Program-made: the position numbers and the translations under genes | Notes under the pieces: generated by a model | The model's input: the letters and a program-made list of their open reading frames with translations, nothing else | Told to the model about the DNA's origin: nothing | Databases searched by the model: none | In this document: in pieces, positions 8,028-17,013 of the stretch | Layout: the number at the start of each line of letters is the position of its first letter | How positions within the stretch are numbered: the stretch's first letter is position 1 | NCBI GenBank assembly: GCA_002239065.1 | Contig: MPNO01000004.1 | Location: forward strand, 62,001-126,000 | Length of the DNA: 64,000 bases | DNA from: Defluviicoccus sp. bin129 | GTDB taxonomy: Bacteria > Pseudomonadota > Alphaproteobacteria > MPNO01 | Direction of reading: 5' to 3'

Positions 8028-8888
8028 ATGAAATACTGCCGTTACAACGAGAACAGGATCGGCGTCGTCCGCGGCGACCGGGTGCATGACGTGACCGCGA
8101 TCGTGGAATCGCTGCCCGCCCATCGCTACCCCTTCCCCGTCGGCGACGCGCTGGTCGCCAACCTGGACTCGCTGCGCGGCGAGATGGAACGCCTTGCCGA
8201 TGCGGCCGAGGGCGTGCCCGCATCCTCGGTGAGCTTCTTGAGCCCGGTCGCCAACCCGACGAAGGTCATCGGGGTTCCGGTCAACTACCAGGCGCATGCC
8301 GACGAGGCCAAGGCGGATGCCGAGGTGAGCGTCGCCGCCAGGCGCGGCTCGATCGAGGAGCAGGGGCTGTTTCTCAAGGCGAACAGCGCGCTCGTCGGCC
8401 CGTCCGAGGGCGTCGCGGTGCGCTTCCCCGACCGGCGCACCGACCACGAGGCGGAGCTCGGGCTGATCGTCGGCAGGACCGCCTGCGACGTGAGCTACGA
8501 CGAGGCGCTGGACTACGTGGCGGGCTATGCCATCGCGCTCGACATGGTGGTGCGCGGGACCGAGGATCGCAGCATGCGCAAGTCGGTCGACACCTATGCG
8601 GTGCTCGGCCCGTGGCTGACCACGGCGGACGAGATCGCCGACCCCGATTCGATCGCCTTCGAGCTAAGCGTCAACGGCGAGACGCGCCAGAAGTCGACCA
8701 CTCGGCTGATGATCATGGACTGCCGCCGGCAGATCGAATGGGCGTCGGCCTTCTACACCCTGCACCCGGGCGACATCATCATGACCGGAACCTGCGAGGG
8801 CGTGAGCCGCGTGCTCCCCGGCGACACGATGCATCTCGAATTCGCCGGCCTCGGTGCGATGGACGTCCCCATCCGCGCGCACGGTTGA
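8028..8888 (+). CDS. Fumarylacetoacetate hydrolase family protein
   Basis: A 286-residue FAH-fold protein. The metal-binding acidic residues are in the pattern HEAELGLIVG (E-x-E) and in IALDMVVRG, and the late GDIIMTGTCEGV matches the family GDii.TGTP.GV segment. The N-terminal 75 residues are the typical small FAH_N domain. The family cleaves C-C bonds of acylpyruvates or decarboxylates/hydrates ring-cleavage products. With gentisate dioxygenase in the same window, fumarylpyruvate or maleylpyruvate hydrolysis is plausible but unproven. The ATG at 8028 follows GGGGGAGTGGG; upstream codons in frame cover the end of the MFS gene and are not homologous. Confidence 0.87.
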   Translation: MKYCRYNENRIGVVRGDRVHDVTAIVESLPAHRYPFPVGDALVANLDSLRGEMERLADAAEGVPASSVSFLSPVANPTKVIGVPVNYQAHADEAKADAEVSVAARRGSIEEQGLFLKANSALVGPSEGVAVRFPDRRTDHEAELGLIVGRTACDVSYDEALDYVAGYAIALDMVVRGTEDRSMRKSVDTYAVLGPWLTTADEIADPDSIAFELSVNGETRQKSTTRLMIMDCRRQIEWASAFYTLHPGDIIMTGTCEGVSRVLPGDTMHLEFAGLGAMDVPIRAHG

Positions 8889-8910
8889 GGGGTCGTCCGG
8901 CCCCCTCCGA

Positions 8911-9939
8911 TCAGGCGGCCACCGCCGCGCGATGCGGCGCGAGCTCGGCGAGATGCGCGATGAAGCCGGCCGCGTTGTCGTGCAGGATGGCGTGGCGTTC
9001 GTCGTCCGCGATCCGCGCGTCGTCCAGCGCCTTGTTGGTCCAGTCGCAGCCGAACCCGGTGCCGTCGGTGCCATAGACGATCTTGCCCGCGCCGTAGGCG
9101 GCGACGCCCGCCTCGATGGCGCGCGCGCCGAACGAGTTGCAGTCGACGAACAGGTTGGGCTTGGCGAACCGGGTGGACGGCAGCGGCTCGTCCGGGGTGT
9201 CGAGGATGCTGCGGTGGTCGAGCCGCTCGACCTCGAAGGCGATGTTGCCGCCGAGATTGTGGAGCATGACATTGGCATCCGGGTAGTCGTCCAGGATGTC
9301 GGTGCAGCAGAACGTCATCATGTTGGCCGACAGGCTCGCCTGCATGTCGAGCGTGCCGAGCCGGGCGATCATGTTGTCGGCATCCGCCGGGACCCGGGGC
9401 CATTTGTCGCCAGGCCGCGGTCCCCAGTGGACGAACAGCACCGCGCGGTGCCGGTTGGCGGCGGCGAGCAGCGGCCGGTATTGCTCGGCCGTCGCGTAGT
9501 CGAGGAACCCGTTCCCCGGGATCTGCGCCCCGACCATGCCGGGAAGCCCCATGGCGCGGTCGAACTCGGCCACCGCCATGTCGAGATCGGCCAGCGGCAG
9601 GGAGGCGAAGGCGACGAAGCGGCCCGGCTGGGCGGCGCAAATCGCGCCGACGCTGTCGTTGTAGATGCGGGTCAGCGCCAGCGACTGCTCCGCCGGAAGC
9701 CTCTCGATCCACTGGAACATGCCGAACAGCGAGAGCGCCGCCGTCGAGACGCCGTGCGCGTCCATGTCGGCGAGACGCGCGTCGAGGTCGTCGAACGCCT
9801 CGGTCATCGCCATGTCGCCGTGGCGGCTGCGCAGCACCTCCGCGCCGCCGTCGGCGACGACATGGGGCGGTTCGGCGCGCTCGCGCAGCGCGTCGACCAG
9901 CGCCGGCGGGCGCCAGTGGGAATGCATGTCTATGGTCAT
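8911..9939 (-). CDS. Amidohydrolase, ACMSD-type (metal-dependent TIM barrel)
   Basis: The 342-residue protein starts with the metal motif HxH in DMHSHWRP (residues 5-8). It continues with the pattern of the aminocarboxymuconate-semialdehyde decarboxylase branch of the amidohydrolase superfamily: a conserved HWGPRP near the middle and a terminal YGTDGTGFG containing the catalytic Asp. Members decarboxylate or hydrolyse aromatic acids and ring-opened products (gamma-resorcylate, 5-carboxyvanillate, ACMS). It lies 28 bases after the haem-oxygenase-like gene on the same strand, so the two form a small operon. The product converges on the FAH gene, whose 3' end is 22 bases away. Confidence 0.85.
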   Translation of the reverse strand: MTIDMHSHWRPPALVDALRERAEPPHVVADGGAEVLRSRHGDMAMTEAFDDLDARLADMDAHGVSTAALSLFGMFQWIERLPAEQSLALTRIYNDSVGAICAAQPGRFVAFASLPLADLDMAVAEFDRAMGLPGMVGAQIPGNGFLDYATAEQYRPLLAAANRHRAVLFVHWGPRPGDKWPRVPADADNMIARLGTLDMQASLSANMMTFCCTDILDDYPDANVMLHNLGGNIAFEVERLDHRSILDTPDEPLPSTRFAKPNLFVDCNSFGARAIEAGVAAYGAGKIVYGTDGTGFGCDWTNKALDDARIADDERHAILHDNAAGFIAHLAELAPHRAAVAA

Positions 9940-9967
9940 GACGGTCTCCCCGTTTCCGGTGCCGGGA

Positions 9968-10723
9968 TCAGGCGGCGACGCCCGGCGGCAGCTCTTCGCG
10001 TTCGCCGAGCTGCTCGATCCGCCATGTCGCCGTGGTGCAGGACCAGCGCAGGCGGCACATCTCCTCCGCGACTTCCGCCGCGCGCTCTTCCAGCTCCGGC
10101 GTCTCCAGATACTTGGCCGCGAGATCCAGCTGGCGCGAGGAATGCTCCAGATCCGCCATCTCGTGCTCGGCGAAGAACATCGCCTCGAGGTCGGTGCGCG
10201 CGATGCCGTAATGGGTCTCCAGCGCCGGCAGCACGATCTCGCTGTTCAGCGCCGGCATCTGGCCTTCCTGGGTGAACGCCATCGCCAGCATCACGCCGAC
10301 CGGCTCGACCCGCGCGGTGTTGAGGTAGTAGAGCGCGCGCCCCCACCAGGCGGCCGGCATGTCGACGCCCAGCACCTCGTCCCTGGTCATGCCCGCGGCG
10401 GCGCAGAAGGTGTAGATCATCTCCATGTGGTCGTGCGCACCGTGCTCGGTGTGGCCGCCGATCAGCCCTTCCTCCTCGGCCATGTTCTCGACCAGCATCT
10501 TGCGCACGTCGCCCGGCGCCCGGGAGTAGAGAAGCCCGAACCCCTCGAGCCCGCGGCGGACATATTTCGCGTGCTGCGCCATGTAGACGCCGAGCACCCT
10601 GAGATTCAGCTCGCCCTTTGCCAGCGCCCGGAACATGGGATGGCGCTTGGTGTGCCACTTGTCGCGGATCGCGACGATCCGGTCGGTGATGTCCGATATT
10701 CCGGCAGCGCCCTCGGGTGCCAT
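9968..10723 (-). CDS. Haem-oxygenase-like (TenA/PqqC/HDO fold) protein
   Basis: A 251-residue all-alpha protein resembling the TenA/PqqC/iron-containing redox enzyme superfamily. Potential metal ligands are EEEGLIGGHTEHG (Glu84-His94) and the helix motif EHEMADLEHS (Glu187, Asp191, His194), matching the E-x-H and D-x2-H spacing of haem-oxygenase-like diiron oxidases such as UndA, BesC and CADD. It is not a normal PqqC, since no other pqq gene is near. The start at 10723 is the ATG preceding the family-like sequence; the longer frame runs into the divergent promoter. It is co-oriented with the amidohydrolase. A paralogue with the same DLEHS motif is at 34714-35442. Confidence 0.72.
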   Translation of the reverse strand: MAPEGAAGISDITDRIVAIRDKWHTKRHPMFRALAKGELNLRVLGVYMAQHAKYVRRGLEGFGLLYSRAPGDVRKMLVENMAEEEGLIGGHTEHGAHDHMEMIYTFCAAAGMTRDEVLGVDMPAAWWGRALYYLNTARVEPVGVMLAMAFTQEGQMPALNSEIVLPALETHYGIARTDLEAMFFAEHEMADLEHSSRQLDLAAKYLETPELEERAAEVAEEMCRLRWSCTTATWRIEQLGEREELPPGVAA

Positions 10724-10830
10724 GGTCGTCCCCCAACAGATCGATCCGGGCGCCATCGTGGCAGCACTTGGACGGCCATGCAATTGCGTGGTTATGCTGA
10801 AGCCCGGCATTTCAGGATGGGTTAGCGGCA

Positions 10831-13164
10831 ATGGCGGAGACGGCGATCGAGGCCGGCGGGATCGGGCAGCCGGTTCTCAGGAAGGAGGATCTGCGGCTGC
10901 TGCGCGGACGCGGGCGTTATACCGACGACATCGCGCTCGCCGGGCAGGCTCATGCCGTGATGCTGCGCTCGCCGCACGCGCATGCCCGCATCGCCGGCAT
11001 CGACACCGCGGCGGCGCGCGCGGCGCCGGGCGCCATCGACGTGCTCACCGCCGCCGACCTCGCGGGCGATGCGGTCGGGACGATCCCCAGCTATTCCCTG
11101 ATCGCCGGGCTGGTCGACCTGGTGCTCGAAAACGCCGACGGCTCGCCCCGGCGCGGGACGCCGCTGCCGGTGCTCGCGGGCGAGCGGGTGCGTTTCGTCG
11201 GCGACATCGTCGCCGTCGCAATCGGCGAGACGCCGGCTGCCGCGGCCGATGCGGCGGAACGGATCGCGGTCGCCTATGAGCCGCTCGATGCGGTCACCGA
11301 CACCCGGGCGGCGCCCACGCCCGGCGCGCCGCAGCTTTGGGACGACATCCCAGGCAATATTTGCATCGACGGCTATTTCGGCGATCCGCAGGCGACCGAG
11401 GCGGCGTTCGCGGCCGCGGCGCATGTCGTTTCGCTGAACACCTGGGTGCAGCGGGTGACCGGGGTGATGATGGAGCCGCGCGCCGCGGTGGCCGTCTACG
11501 ACCCGGAGTCGGAGCGATTCACCCTCTACTGCGGCGGTGACAACCCGGTCCGGGTCAAGCGCGACATCGCCGCCGTGTTCGGGGTGGAGGAGGGCAGGGT
11601 GCGCGTCGTCGCGGGCGATGTCGGCGGCAATTACGGCACCCGCAACTGGACCTATCCCGAGTACGCGATCGCCCTGTGGGCGGCCAGGCGGCTCGGCCGC
11701 CCCGTCAAGTGGACCGCGAGCCGGAGCGAGTCCTTCCTCTCGGACTACCAGGGGCGCGACCTCGCGATAGACGCCGCGCTGGCGCTCGACGCGGAGGGCA
11801 ACTTCCTCGCGCTCCGTTCGTCGCTGATCTCCAATGTCGGCGGCTACACGGTGGCCTTCGTGCCGGTCACCAAGTCGTCCGAGCTGGCGCCGACCGTCTA
11901 CGACTTTCCCGCCGCCCATATCCGCGCCCGGGCGGTGATGTCGAACACGGCGTCCACCGCGCCCTATCGCAGCGCCGGCCGGCCCGAGGCGATGCTGGCG
12001 ATGGAGCGGCTGGTCGACCTCGCCGCGCGCGAGCACGGTTTCGACCCGGTGGCGCTGCGCCGGCGCAATCTGGTTCCGGCCTCCGCCATGCCCTACCGGA
12101 CGGCGCTCGGGCTCACCTATGACAGCGGCGACTACGAGGAGGCGATGGACCGGGCGCTCCGCCTCGCCGACCGGGACGGGTTTCCGGCGCGGCGCGCCGA
12201 GGCGCGGGCGCGCGGCCGGCTGCGCGGCATCGGGATCGCCAACTCGATCGAGATCACCTCGGGCTTTCCCGTCGAGCGCGCCGGGATCGAAGTGCGGTCT
12301 CCGGACCTGGTCGAAATCGTGATCGGGACGCTGTCGAGCGGGCAGGGGCACGAGACCGCCTTCGCCCAATGCGTCGCCGACTGGCTCGGTGTTCCCTTCG
12401 ACAGCATTCGCCTGGTGACCGGCGACACCGACATCGTCCCGGAAGGCGGCGGGTCGCATTCGGCGCGCTCGATGCGCATGGCGGGGATCGTCATGGGGCG
12501 CGCCTCCGAGCTGGTGATCGAGAAGGCGAAGCCGATCGCGGCCGACATGCTGGAGGCGGCGATCGAGGATGTCGTCTTCGATTCCGGCCGGTTCGCGATT
12601 CTCGGCACCGACCGCAGCGTCACCCTGTTCGAGGTGGCCGGCGCGGCCGAGGCGCGCGGCGAGACGCTCGCGGCCGAGCATACCGAGAAGATGAGCCATC
12701 CCGGCTTTCCCTACGGCACGCAGGTCTGCGAGGTCGAGATCGACCCCGAGACCGGCGCCATCGAGGTGATGCGCTACGCCGCGGTCGACGACGTGGGCCG
12801 CGCGGTCAACCCGATGATCCTGCACGGCCAGGCGCATGGCGGCATCGTCCAGGGCGCCGGCCAGGCGCTGTTCGAGCACGCCCGCTACGATCCCGAAAGC
12901 GGCCAGATGCTGGCCGGCTCGCTGATGGACTACGCCATCGCGCGGGCCGACGACTTCCCCTTCTTCGACACCGAGATCATGGAAATCCCCTCGCCGACCA
13001 ACCCGCTCGGCGTTCGCGGCGGCGGGGAAGGGGGGACCACCCCGGCGCTCGCCGTGGTGGTCAACGCGATCTGCGACGCGCTCGCCGAACACGGAATCCG
13101 CCACGTCGAAATGCCCGCCACGCCCGAGCGCATCTGGCGTATGATCGGCGAAGCGGGCGGGTGA
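10831..13164 (+). CDS. Xanthine dehydrogenase family, molybdopterin-binding large subunit
   Basis: This 777-residue protein is a complete CoxL/XdhB-type molybdopterin hydroxylase subunit. It has the N-terminal hammerhead domain (residues about 20-145, GQPVLRKEDLRLLRGRGRY), the MoCo-binding segments GQGHETAFAQ and GGSHSARS, the substrate-channel loop YRSAGRPEA and the catalytic Glu in GVRGGGEGG. Such enzymes hydroxylate N-heteroaromatics, CO or aldehydes with water as the oxygen source. They normally need a 2Fe-2S subunit and often a FAD subunit; neither is encoded nearby. The neighbouring NicC-like gene makes an N-heteroaromatic acid a reasonable guess. It is divergent from the haem-oxygenase-like gene, with a 107-base gap. 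Confidence 0.9.
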   Translation: MAETAIEAGGIGQPVLRKEDLRLLRGRGRYTDDIALAGQAHAVMLRSPHAHARIAGIDTAAARAAPGAIDVLTAADLAGDAVGTIPSYSLIAGLVDLVLENADGSPRRGTPLPVLAGERVRFVGDIVAVAIGETPAAAADAAERIAVAYEPLDAVTDTRAAPTPGAPQLWDDIPGNICIDGYFGDPQATEAAFAAAAHVVSLNTWVQRVTGVMMEPRAAVAVYDPESERFTLYCGGDNPVRVKRDIAAVFGVEEGRVRVVAGDVGGNYGTRNWTYPEYAIALWAARRLGRPVKWTASRSESFLSDYQGRDLAIDAALALDAEGNFLALRSSLISNVGGYTVAFVPVTKSSELAPTVYDFPAAHIRARAVMSNTASTAPYRSAGRPEAMLAMERLVDLAAREHGFDPVALRRRNLVPASAMPYRTALGLTYDSGDYEEAMDRALRLADRDGFPARRAEARARGRLRGIGIANSIEITSGFPVERAGIEVRSPDLVEIVIGTLSSGQGHETAFAQCVADWLGVPFDSIRLVTGDTDIVPEGGGSHSARSMRMAGIVMGRASELVIEKAKPIAADMLEAAIEDVVFDSGRFAILGTDRSVTLFEVAGAAEARGETLAAEHTEKMSHPGFPYGTQVCEVEIDPETGAIEVMRYAAVDDVGRAVNPMILHGQAHGGIVQGAGQALFEHARYDPESGQMLAGSLMDYAIARADDFPFFDTEIMEIPSPTNPLGVRGGGEGGTTPALAVVVNAICDALAEHGIRHVEMPATPERIWRMIGEAGG

Positions 13165-13192
13165 GACGGCCGCCAACCGGAACGAGGACAGA

Positions 13193-13951
13193 ATGGCAAC
13201 CCAGACGCTATCCGAGCGCGCCGATGCGTACGAAGAACAACAGATCCGGGAGCTCGGCGAGCGGCTGATCGCCAAGTCGCTGCTCTACAACCTCGCCGAC
13301 GGGGTGCGCAAGCACGGCCATGACGGCCCCTCCGGCGGGCCGGGGAGCGCCGCCCTGCTGATGGGCGAGGATCCCCGCCTGCCGCCGATGCCCGACAGGC
13401 CGACGCTGTTCGATTTCTTCAGGTACCGCTTCTCGCCGGCCAGGGCGCATGTGCTGCAGAGCGCCAACCTCGCCCAGAAGAACGGCCTGCCCGAGAAGAT
13501 GGTGCTGGCCTGCCTGCTGCACGACATCTCCGTGCTCGGCTTCATCCGCTCCGATCACGGCTATTGGGGCGCCCAGCTCGTCGAACCCTATGTCGACGAG
13601 GAGGTGGCCTGGGCGATCCGCATGCACCAGGCGCTGCGCTTCTTCCCCGACGAGTCGGTGGGCTACGAATACCCCGACGCCTATGTCCGCATGTTCGGCG
13701 AAGACTACCGGCCCGAGCCCTATATCGTCGCGGCGTACGAGGCGGCCCGGAAGCACAAATGGTACATGTCGTCGCGGATGATCGTGGTCAACGACCTCTA
13801 TTCGTTCGATCCCGACGTGGTGGTCGAGCTCGAACAGTTCGAGGACATCGTCGGCCGCCACTTCAAGCAGCCGCCCGAAGGGCTCGGCAACGACAACTCC
13901 CCGTCATCCCATATGTGGCGAACCCTGCGCCGGCCCTGCAACGCGCTGTAG
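13193..13951 (+). CDS. HD domain-containing protein
   Basis: A 252-residue protein with an HD-superfamily core. A His near residue 85 (RAHVLQSA) is followed by the HD doublet in ACLLHDIS (about residue 107) and later AIRMHQALRFF and a conserved Asp in VVNDLYSFD. These positions correspond to the metal-binding H...HD...H...D of HD phosphohydrolases and related oxygenases (MIOX/PhnZ type). The substrate is not evident. It follows the molybdopterin subunit by 28 bases with a GAGGACAG ribosome site, so it is probably co-expressed with it and may serve the same pathway. Its 3' end converges on the DUF35 gene. Confidence 0.72.
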   Translation: MATQTLSERADAYEEQQIRELGERLIAKSLLYNLADGVRKHGHDGPSGGPGSAALLMGEDPRLPPMPDRPTLFDFFRYRFSPARAHVLQSANLAQKNGLPEKMVLACLLHDISVLGFIRSDHGYWGAQLVEPYVDEEVAWAIRMHQALRFFPDESVGYEYPDAYVRMFGEDYRPEPYIVAAYEAARKHKWYMSSRMIVVNDLYSFDPDVVVELEQFEDIVGRHFKQPPEGLGNDNSPSSHMWRTLRRPCNAL

Positions 13952-13958
13952 GCGGGAG

Positions 13959-14345
13959 CTACCCCGCCGGGAGGAAGACCGGGATGAGCCCGTCCTCGTA
14001 TTCCCGGTAGGCGAGTTCGACCGCCATGCCGGCGCGCACCGAGTCCACCGGGCAGTCGATCACGTTGCCCATCATGCGAACGCCCTCTTCGAGCTCGATG
14101 AGCGCGACGACATAGGGGATCCGCGTCTTCCACCCCTCATGCGCGCCGTGCGCGAAGCGGACCACGGTGTAGCTCCACACCGCGCCCCGGCCACCGACCG
14201 GCTGCCAGGCGAGGTCGTCCGACCAGCATTCCGGGCATACCGGGCGGGGGTAGAAGTGGAAGCGCCCGCAATCCCCGCAGCGCGGCAGCGCCATCGCGCG
14301 CGCATCGACCGATTGCCAGAACGGCGAGGTTCGGTCGAGGGTCAT
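13959..14345 (-). CDS. Zn-ribbon OB-fold (DUF35) protein, partner of thiolase
   Basis: A 128-residue protein with an N-terminal rubredoxin-like zinc ribbon, C-x2-C...C-x2-C (CGDCGRFHFYPRPVCPEC, residues about 22-39), followed by an OB-fold. DUF35 proteins form complexes with thiolase-like enzymes and are thought to hold acyl-CoA. Its ATG overlaps the thiolase stop codon (ATGA), which indicates obligate co-expression. In steroid side-chain degradation, DUF35 domains complex with Ltp2-type retro-aldolases; a similar pairing is suspected here because the thiolase lacks the usual nucleophile. Confidence 0.85.
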   Translation of the reverse strand: MTLDRTSPFWQSVDARAMALPRCGDCGRFHFYPRPVCPECWSDDLAWQPVGGRGAVWSYTVVRFAHGAHEGWKTRIPYVVALIELEEGVRMMGNVIDCPVDSVRAGMAVELAYREYEDGLIPVFLPAG

Positions 14346-15502
14346 GCGAGACCCTTGCCCAGCAGCATCGCGCCGCAGATCGAGAAGATGTTGCCGTTGC
14401 CGGAGATTGCCGCGATCTCGGCGTCCCGCACCTGGCGCGGCCCGGCGTCGCCGCGCAGCTGGCGGACCGCCTCCAGCACGTGCAGCATGCCGCCCACATG
14501 GCCCTGCGAGAGCAGCCCGCCATGGGGGTTGACCGGCAGCGCGCCGTCGAAGCCGAGCCCGCCATCTTCCGCAAGCCGGCCGCACTCGCCCGGCCCGCAG
14601 AAGCCGAGCGCCTCGACGGTGATCGAGATCGACGCGGTGAAGCCGTCATGCACGGTGAGCAGGTCGACATCGCCCGGCGTCAGCCCCGCCTCCGCGAAGG
14701 CGCGGCGCCCCGCTTCGGCCATGCCGAGGTCGGGGATATCGGGGGTGAGGCTGACGATCTTGTGCGTCGCCTGCGATCCCGCGCCGAGATAGGAGACCGG
14801 CTCGACGTCGAGCCCGCGCGCGACCCGCGGCGAGGCGATCACGAAGGCGCCGGCGCCGTCGACCACCGGCGAACAGTCGAGCCTGCGGAAGGGCTCGGCG
14901 ATCCACGGCGAGGCGCGGTAGTCCTCGATGTCGATCGGCTTGCGGTAGGCGGCGTTGTCGTTGAGCGTGGCGTGGCGGCGCATGGCGAGCGCGATCGGCG
15001 CGAACGCCTCCTCGGGCTCCAGCCCGTAGAGGTCGAGATAGCGCCGGGCGAGCAGCGCGTAAGAGACGACGATCGAGGAGCCGAAGATCTCCTCGAACTC
15101 CTCCGCCCCGGTGGTCATCTGCGCGACATAGCCATGCGTGCCGGGCGCACGATGGGTCGCCGCGTTGTCGCCATAGACGCACACGGCCACCTCCAGCCTT
15201 CCCGCGTCGATCGCCGCCATGGCGTTCTGGACCATGGTGATGAAGGCGACCGTGCCGCCGACATCGACCACCCCGGCGAGACGCGGTCTGAGCCCGAGAC
15301 ATTCGATCACGCTGAGCCCGTGCAGCTGGGTCGGCTGGATGTAGGAGCCGAGCGCGTAGACGCCGTCGATGCGCGCCTTGTCGATCCCCGCATCGGCGAT
15401 CGCCTTGCGCACCGCCTCGCATTGCAGATCGAGCGCGTTGCGGCCCGGATGTTTGCCCACCCTGGTCTCGCCGATGCCGACGATCGCGGCCCCTTCTCCC
15501 AT
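14342..15502 (-). CDS. Thiolase-like protein (SCP2-thiolase/Ltp2-type)
   Basis: A 386-residue thiolase-fold protein. It starts with AAIVGIGET and has the late motifs NPHGGLLSQGHVGG and GNGNIFSICGAM, which carry the His and the second-Cys region of the fold. At the position of the acylated Cys (residues about 79-84) it reads VDVGGT, with no Cys, so classical Claisen thiolysis is doubtful. Non-thiolytic members such as Ltp2 act as retro-aldolases on acyl-CoAs together with a DUF35 partner, and the next gene is exactly that. It probably cleaves a side chain from a CoA-activated aromatic or alicyclic compound; this is inference. Confidence 0.85.
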   Translation of the reverse strand: MGEGAAIVGIGETRVGKHPGRNALDLQCEAVRKAIADAGIDKARIDGVYALGSYIQPTQLHGLSVIECLGLRPRLAGVVDVGGTVAFITMVQNAMAAIDAGRLEVAVCVYGDNAATHRAPGTHGYVAQMTTGAEEFEEIFGSSIVVSYALLARRYLDLYGLEPEEAFAPIALAMRRHATLNDNAAYRKPIDIEDYRASPWIAEPFRRLDCSPVVDGAGAFVIASPRVARGLDVEPVSYLGAGSQATHKIVSLTPDIPDLGMAEAGRRAFAEAGLTPGDVDLLTVHDGFTASISITVEALGFCGPGECGRLAEDGGLGFDGALPVNPHGGLLSQGHVGGMLHVLEAVRQLRGDAGPRQVRDAEIAAISGNGNIFSICGAMLLGKGLA

Positions 15503-15575
15503 CGGCGAACTATAGCCACGCCCGGCCGGCCGCTATAGTGCGCGGGCCAGTGTGAACCGTCAGGGCGAGGTGCGG

Positions 15576-17003
15576 ATGTACATCAATGGAGATTGGGAAG
15601 CGGCGCCCGCCGCTGCGCGCTTTCCCGTGCTCAACCCGGCCGACGGGTCGGTAATCGCCGAGGTGCCGGACGGCGGCGCCGAGCGGGCGCGGGCGGCGAT
15701 CGACGCGGCGGCGGATGCCTTTCCCGCCTGGCGGGCGACCACGGCCTATGACCGCGCGGCGATCCTGATGCGCGCGCACGCCCGGATGCTCGAACGGCGC
15801 GAGGATATCGCCCGGGTGATGACCGAAGAGCAGGGCAAGCCGCTCCGCGCGGCCCTGACGGAAGTCCGCTACGCAGCGGAGTTCCTGGTCTGGTTCGCCG
15901 AGGAGGCCAAGCGGGTCTATGGCGAGACGATCCCTTCGGCCCGACCCGACCAGCGCTTCATGGTGCTGCACCAGCCGATCGGCGTGGTGGCCGCGATCAC
16001 GCCGTGGAACTACCCGATCTCGATGATCACCCGGAAGCTGGGGCCCGCGCTGGCCGCCGGCTGCACGGTGGTCCTCAAGCCCGCCGAGGCGACGCCGCTC
16101 ACCGCCATCGAGACCTTCAAGGTGTTCGAGGACGCAGGCTTCCCCAAGGGCGTGGTCAATCTGGTGACCGCCAAAGACCCGGCGCCGGTGGGCGATGAGT
16201 TCGTCGCCAACCCCAAGGTGCGCAAGCTCACCTTCACCGGGTCCACCGCCGTCGGCAAGATGCTGGCCGGGCGCGCGGCGGGCAACATGAAGCGGGTCTC
16301 CTGCGAGCTCGGCGGGCACGCGCCGTTCATCGTGCTGGGCGACGCCGACCCGGTGCATGCGGCCAAGGGGCTGCAGCTGGTGAAGTTCCTCAATACCGGC
16401 CAGGCCTGCATCAGCCCCAACCGGGTCTACGTGCATCGCGATTCGGCCGATGCGTTCCTGGAAACGCTCACCGGCCGGGTGGCGAAGATGAAGGCGGGCA
16501 GCGGCTTCGAGGACGGTGTGACCATCGGCCCGCTGGTCAACGAGGCCGCGGTCGCCAAGGTCGAGGCCCAGGTGGACGATGCCGTCGACAAGGGCGCGAA
16601 GGTGCTCTGCGGCGGCGAGCGGCTGACCGGGAACGGGCTGGAGAAGGGCCATTTCTACGCCCCCACCGTGCTCGACGCCGTCACGCCGGAGATGCGGATC
16701 TACCGCGAGGAGACCTTCGGCCCGGTCGCCGCGGTGGTGCGTTTCGACGACGACGACGACATCCTGGCGATGGCCAACGACACCCATTACGGGCTCGCCG
16801 CCTATATCTACAGCCAGGACCTCGCCCGGACGATGCGGCTCCTGGAAGGGCTCGATTTCGGCATCGTCGGCATCAACGACATCAACCCCGCCTCCGCCGC
16901 CGCGCCGTTCGGCGGGATGAAGGATTCGGGGCTCGGTCGAGAGGGCAGCCGCGAGGGCATCGCCGAGTATCTCGAGACCAAGGTCGCCGGGTTCAGCATC
17001 TGA
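15576..17003 (+). CDS. NAD(P)-dependent aldehyde dehydrogenase (succinate-semialdehyde dehydrogenase-like)
   Basis: The 475-residue product has the full aldehyde dehydrogenase pattern: PWNYPISM, the cofactor loop FTGSTAVGK, the catalytic Glu in ELGGHAPF and the catalytic Cys in NTGQACISPNR. Sequence style is closest to succinate-semialdehyde/glutarate-semialdehyde dehydrogenases, which feed ring-fission products into the TCA cycle. The ATG at 15576 follows AGGGCGAGG at 15562-15570 and gives the usual MYINGDW start; a GTG at 15552 lacks a ribosome site. The monooxygenase follows after 10 bases, so the two form an operon. Confidence 0.9.
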   Translation: MYINGDWEAAPAAARFPVLNPADGSVIAEVPDGGAERARAAIDAAADAFPAWRATTAYDRAAILMRAHARMLERREDIARVMTEEQGKPLRAALTEVRYAAEFLVWFAEEAKRVYGETIPSARPDQRFMVLHQPIGVVAAITPWNYPISMITRKLGPALAAGCTVVLKPAEATPLTAIETFKVFEDAGFPKGVVNLVTAKDPAPVGDEFVANPKVRKLTFTGSTAVGKMLAGRAAGNMKRVSCELGGHAPFIVLGDADPVHAAKGLQLVKFLNTGQACISPNRVYVHRDSADAFLETLTGRVAKMKAGSGFEDGVTIGPLVNEAAVAKVEAQVDDAVDKGAKVLCGGERLTGNGLEKGHFYAPTVLDAVTPEMRIYREETFGPVAAVVRFDDDDDILAMANDTHYGLAAYIYSQDLARTMRLLEGLDFGIVGINDINPASAAAPFGGMKDSGLGREGSREGIAEYLETKVAGFSI

Positions 17004-17013
17004 GGGCCGGGCT

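Noticed and set aside
9968-10723. Annotation as PqqC (PQQ synthase).
   Set aside because: No pqqA-E genes are near, and the length and metal motif fit the wider haem-oxygenase-like family.
10822-13275. An 817-residue minus-strand open frame over the first molybdopterin gene.
   Set aside because: It is a long shadow frame caused by high GC at third positions; the plus-strand product has all family motifs.
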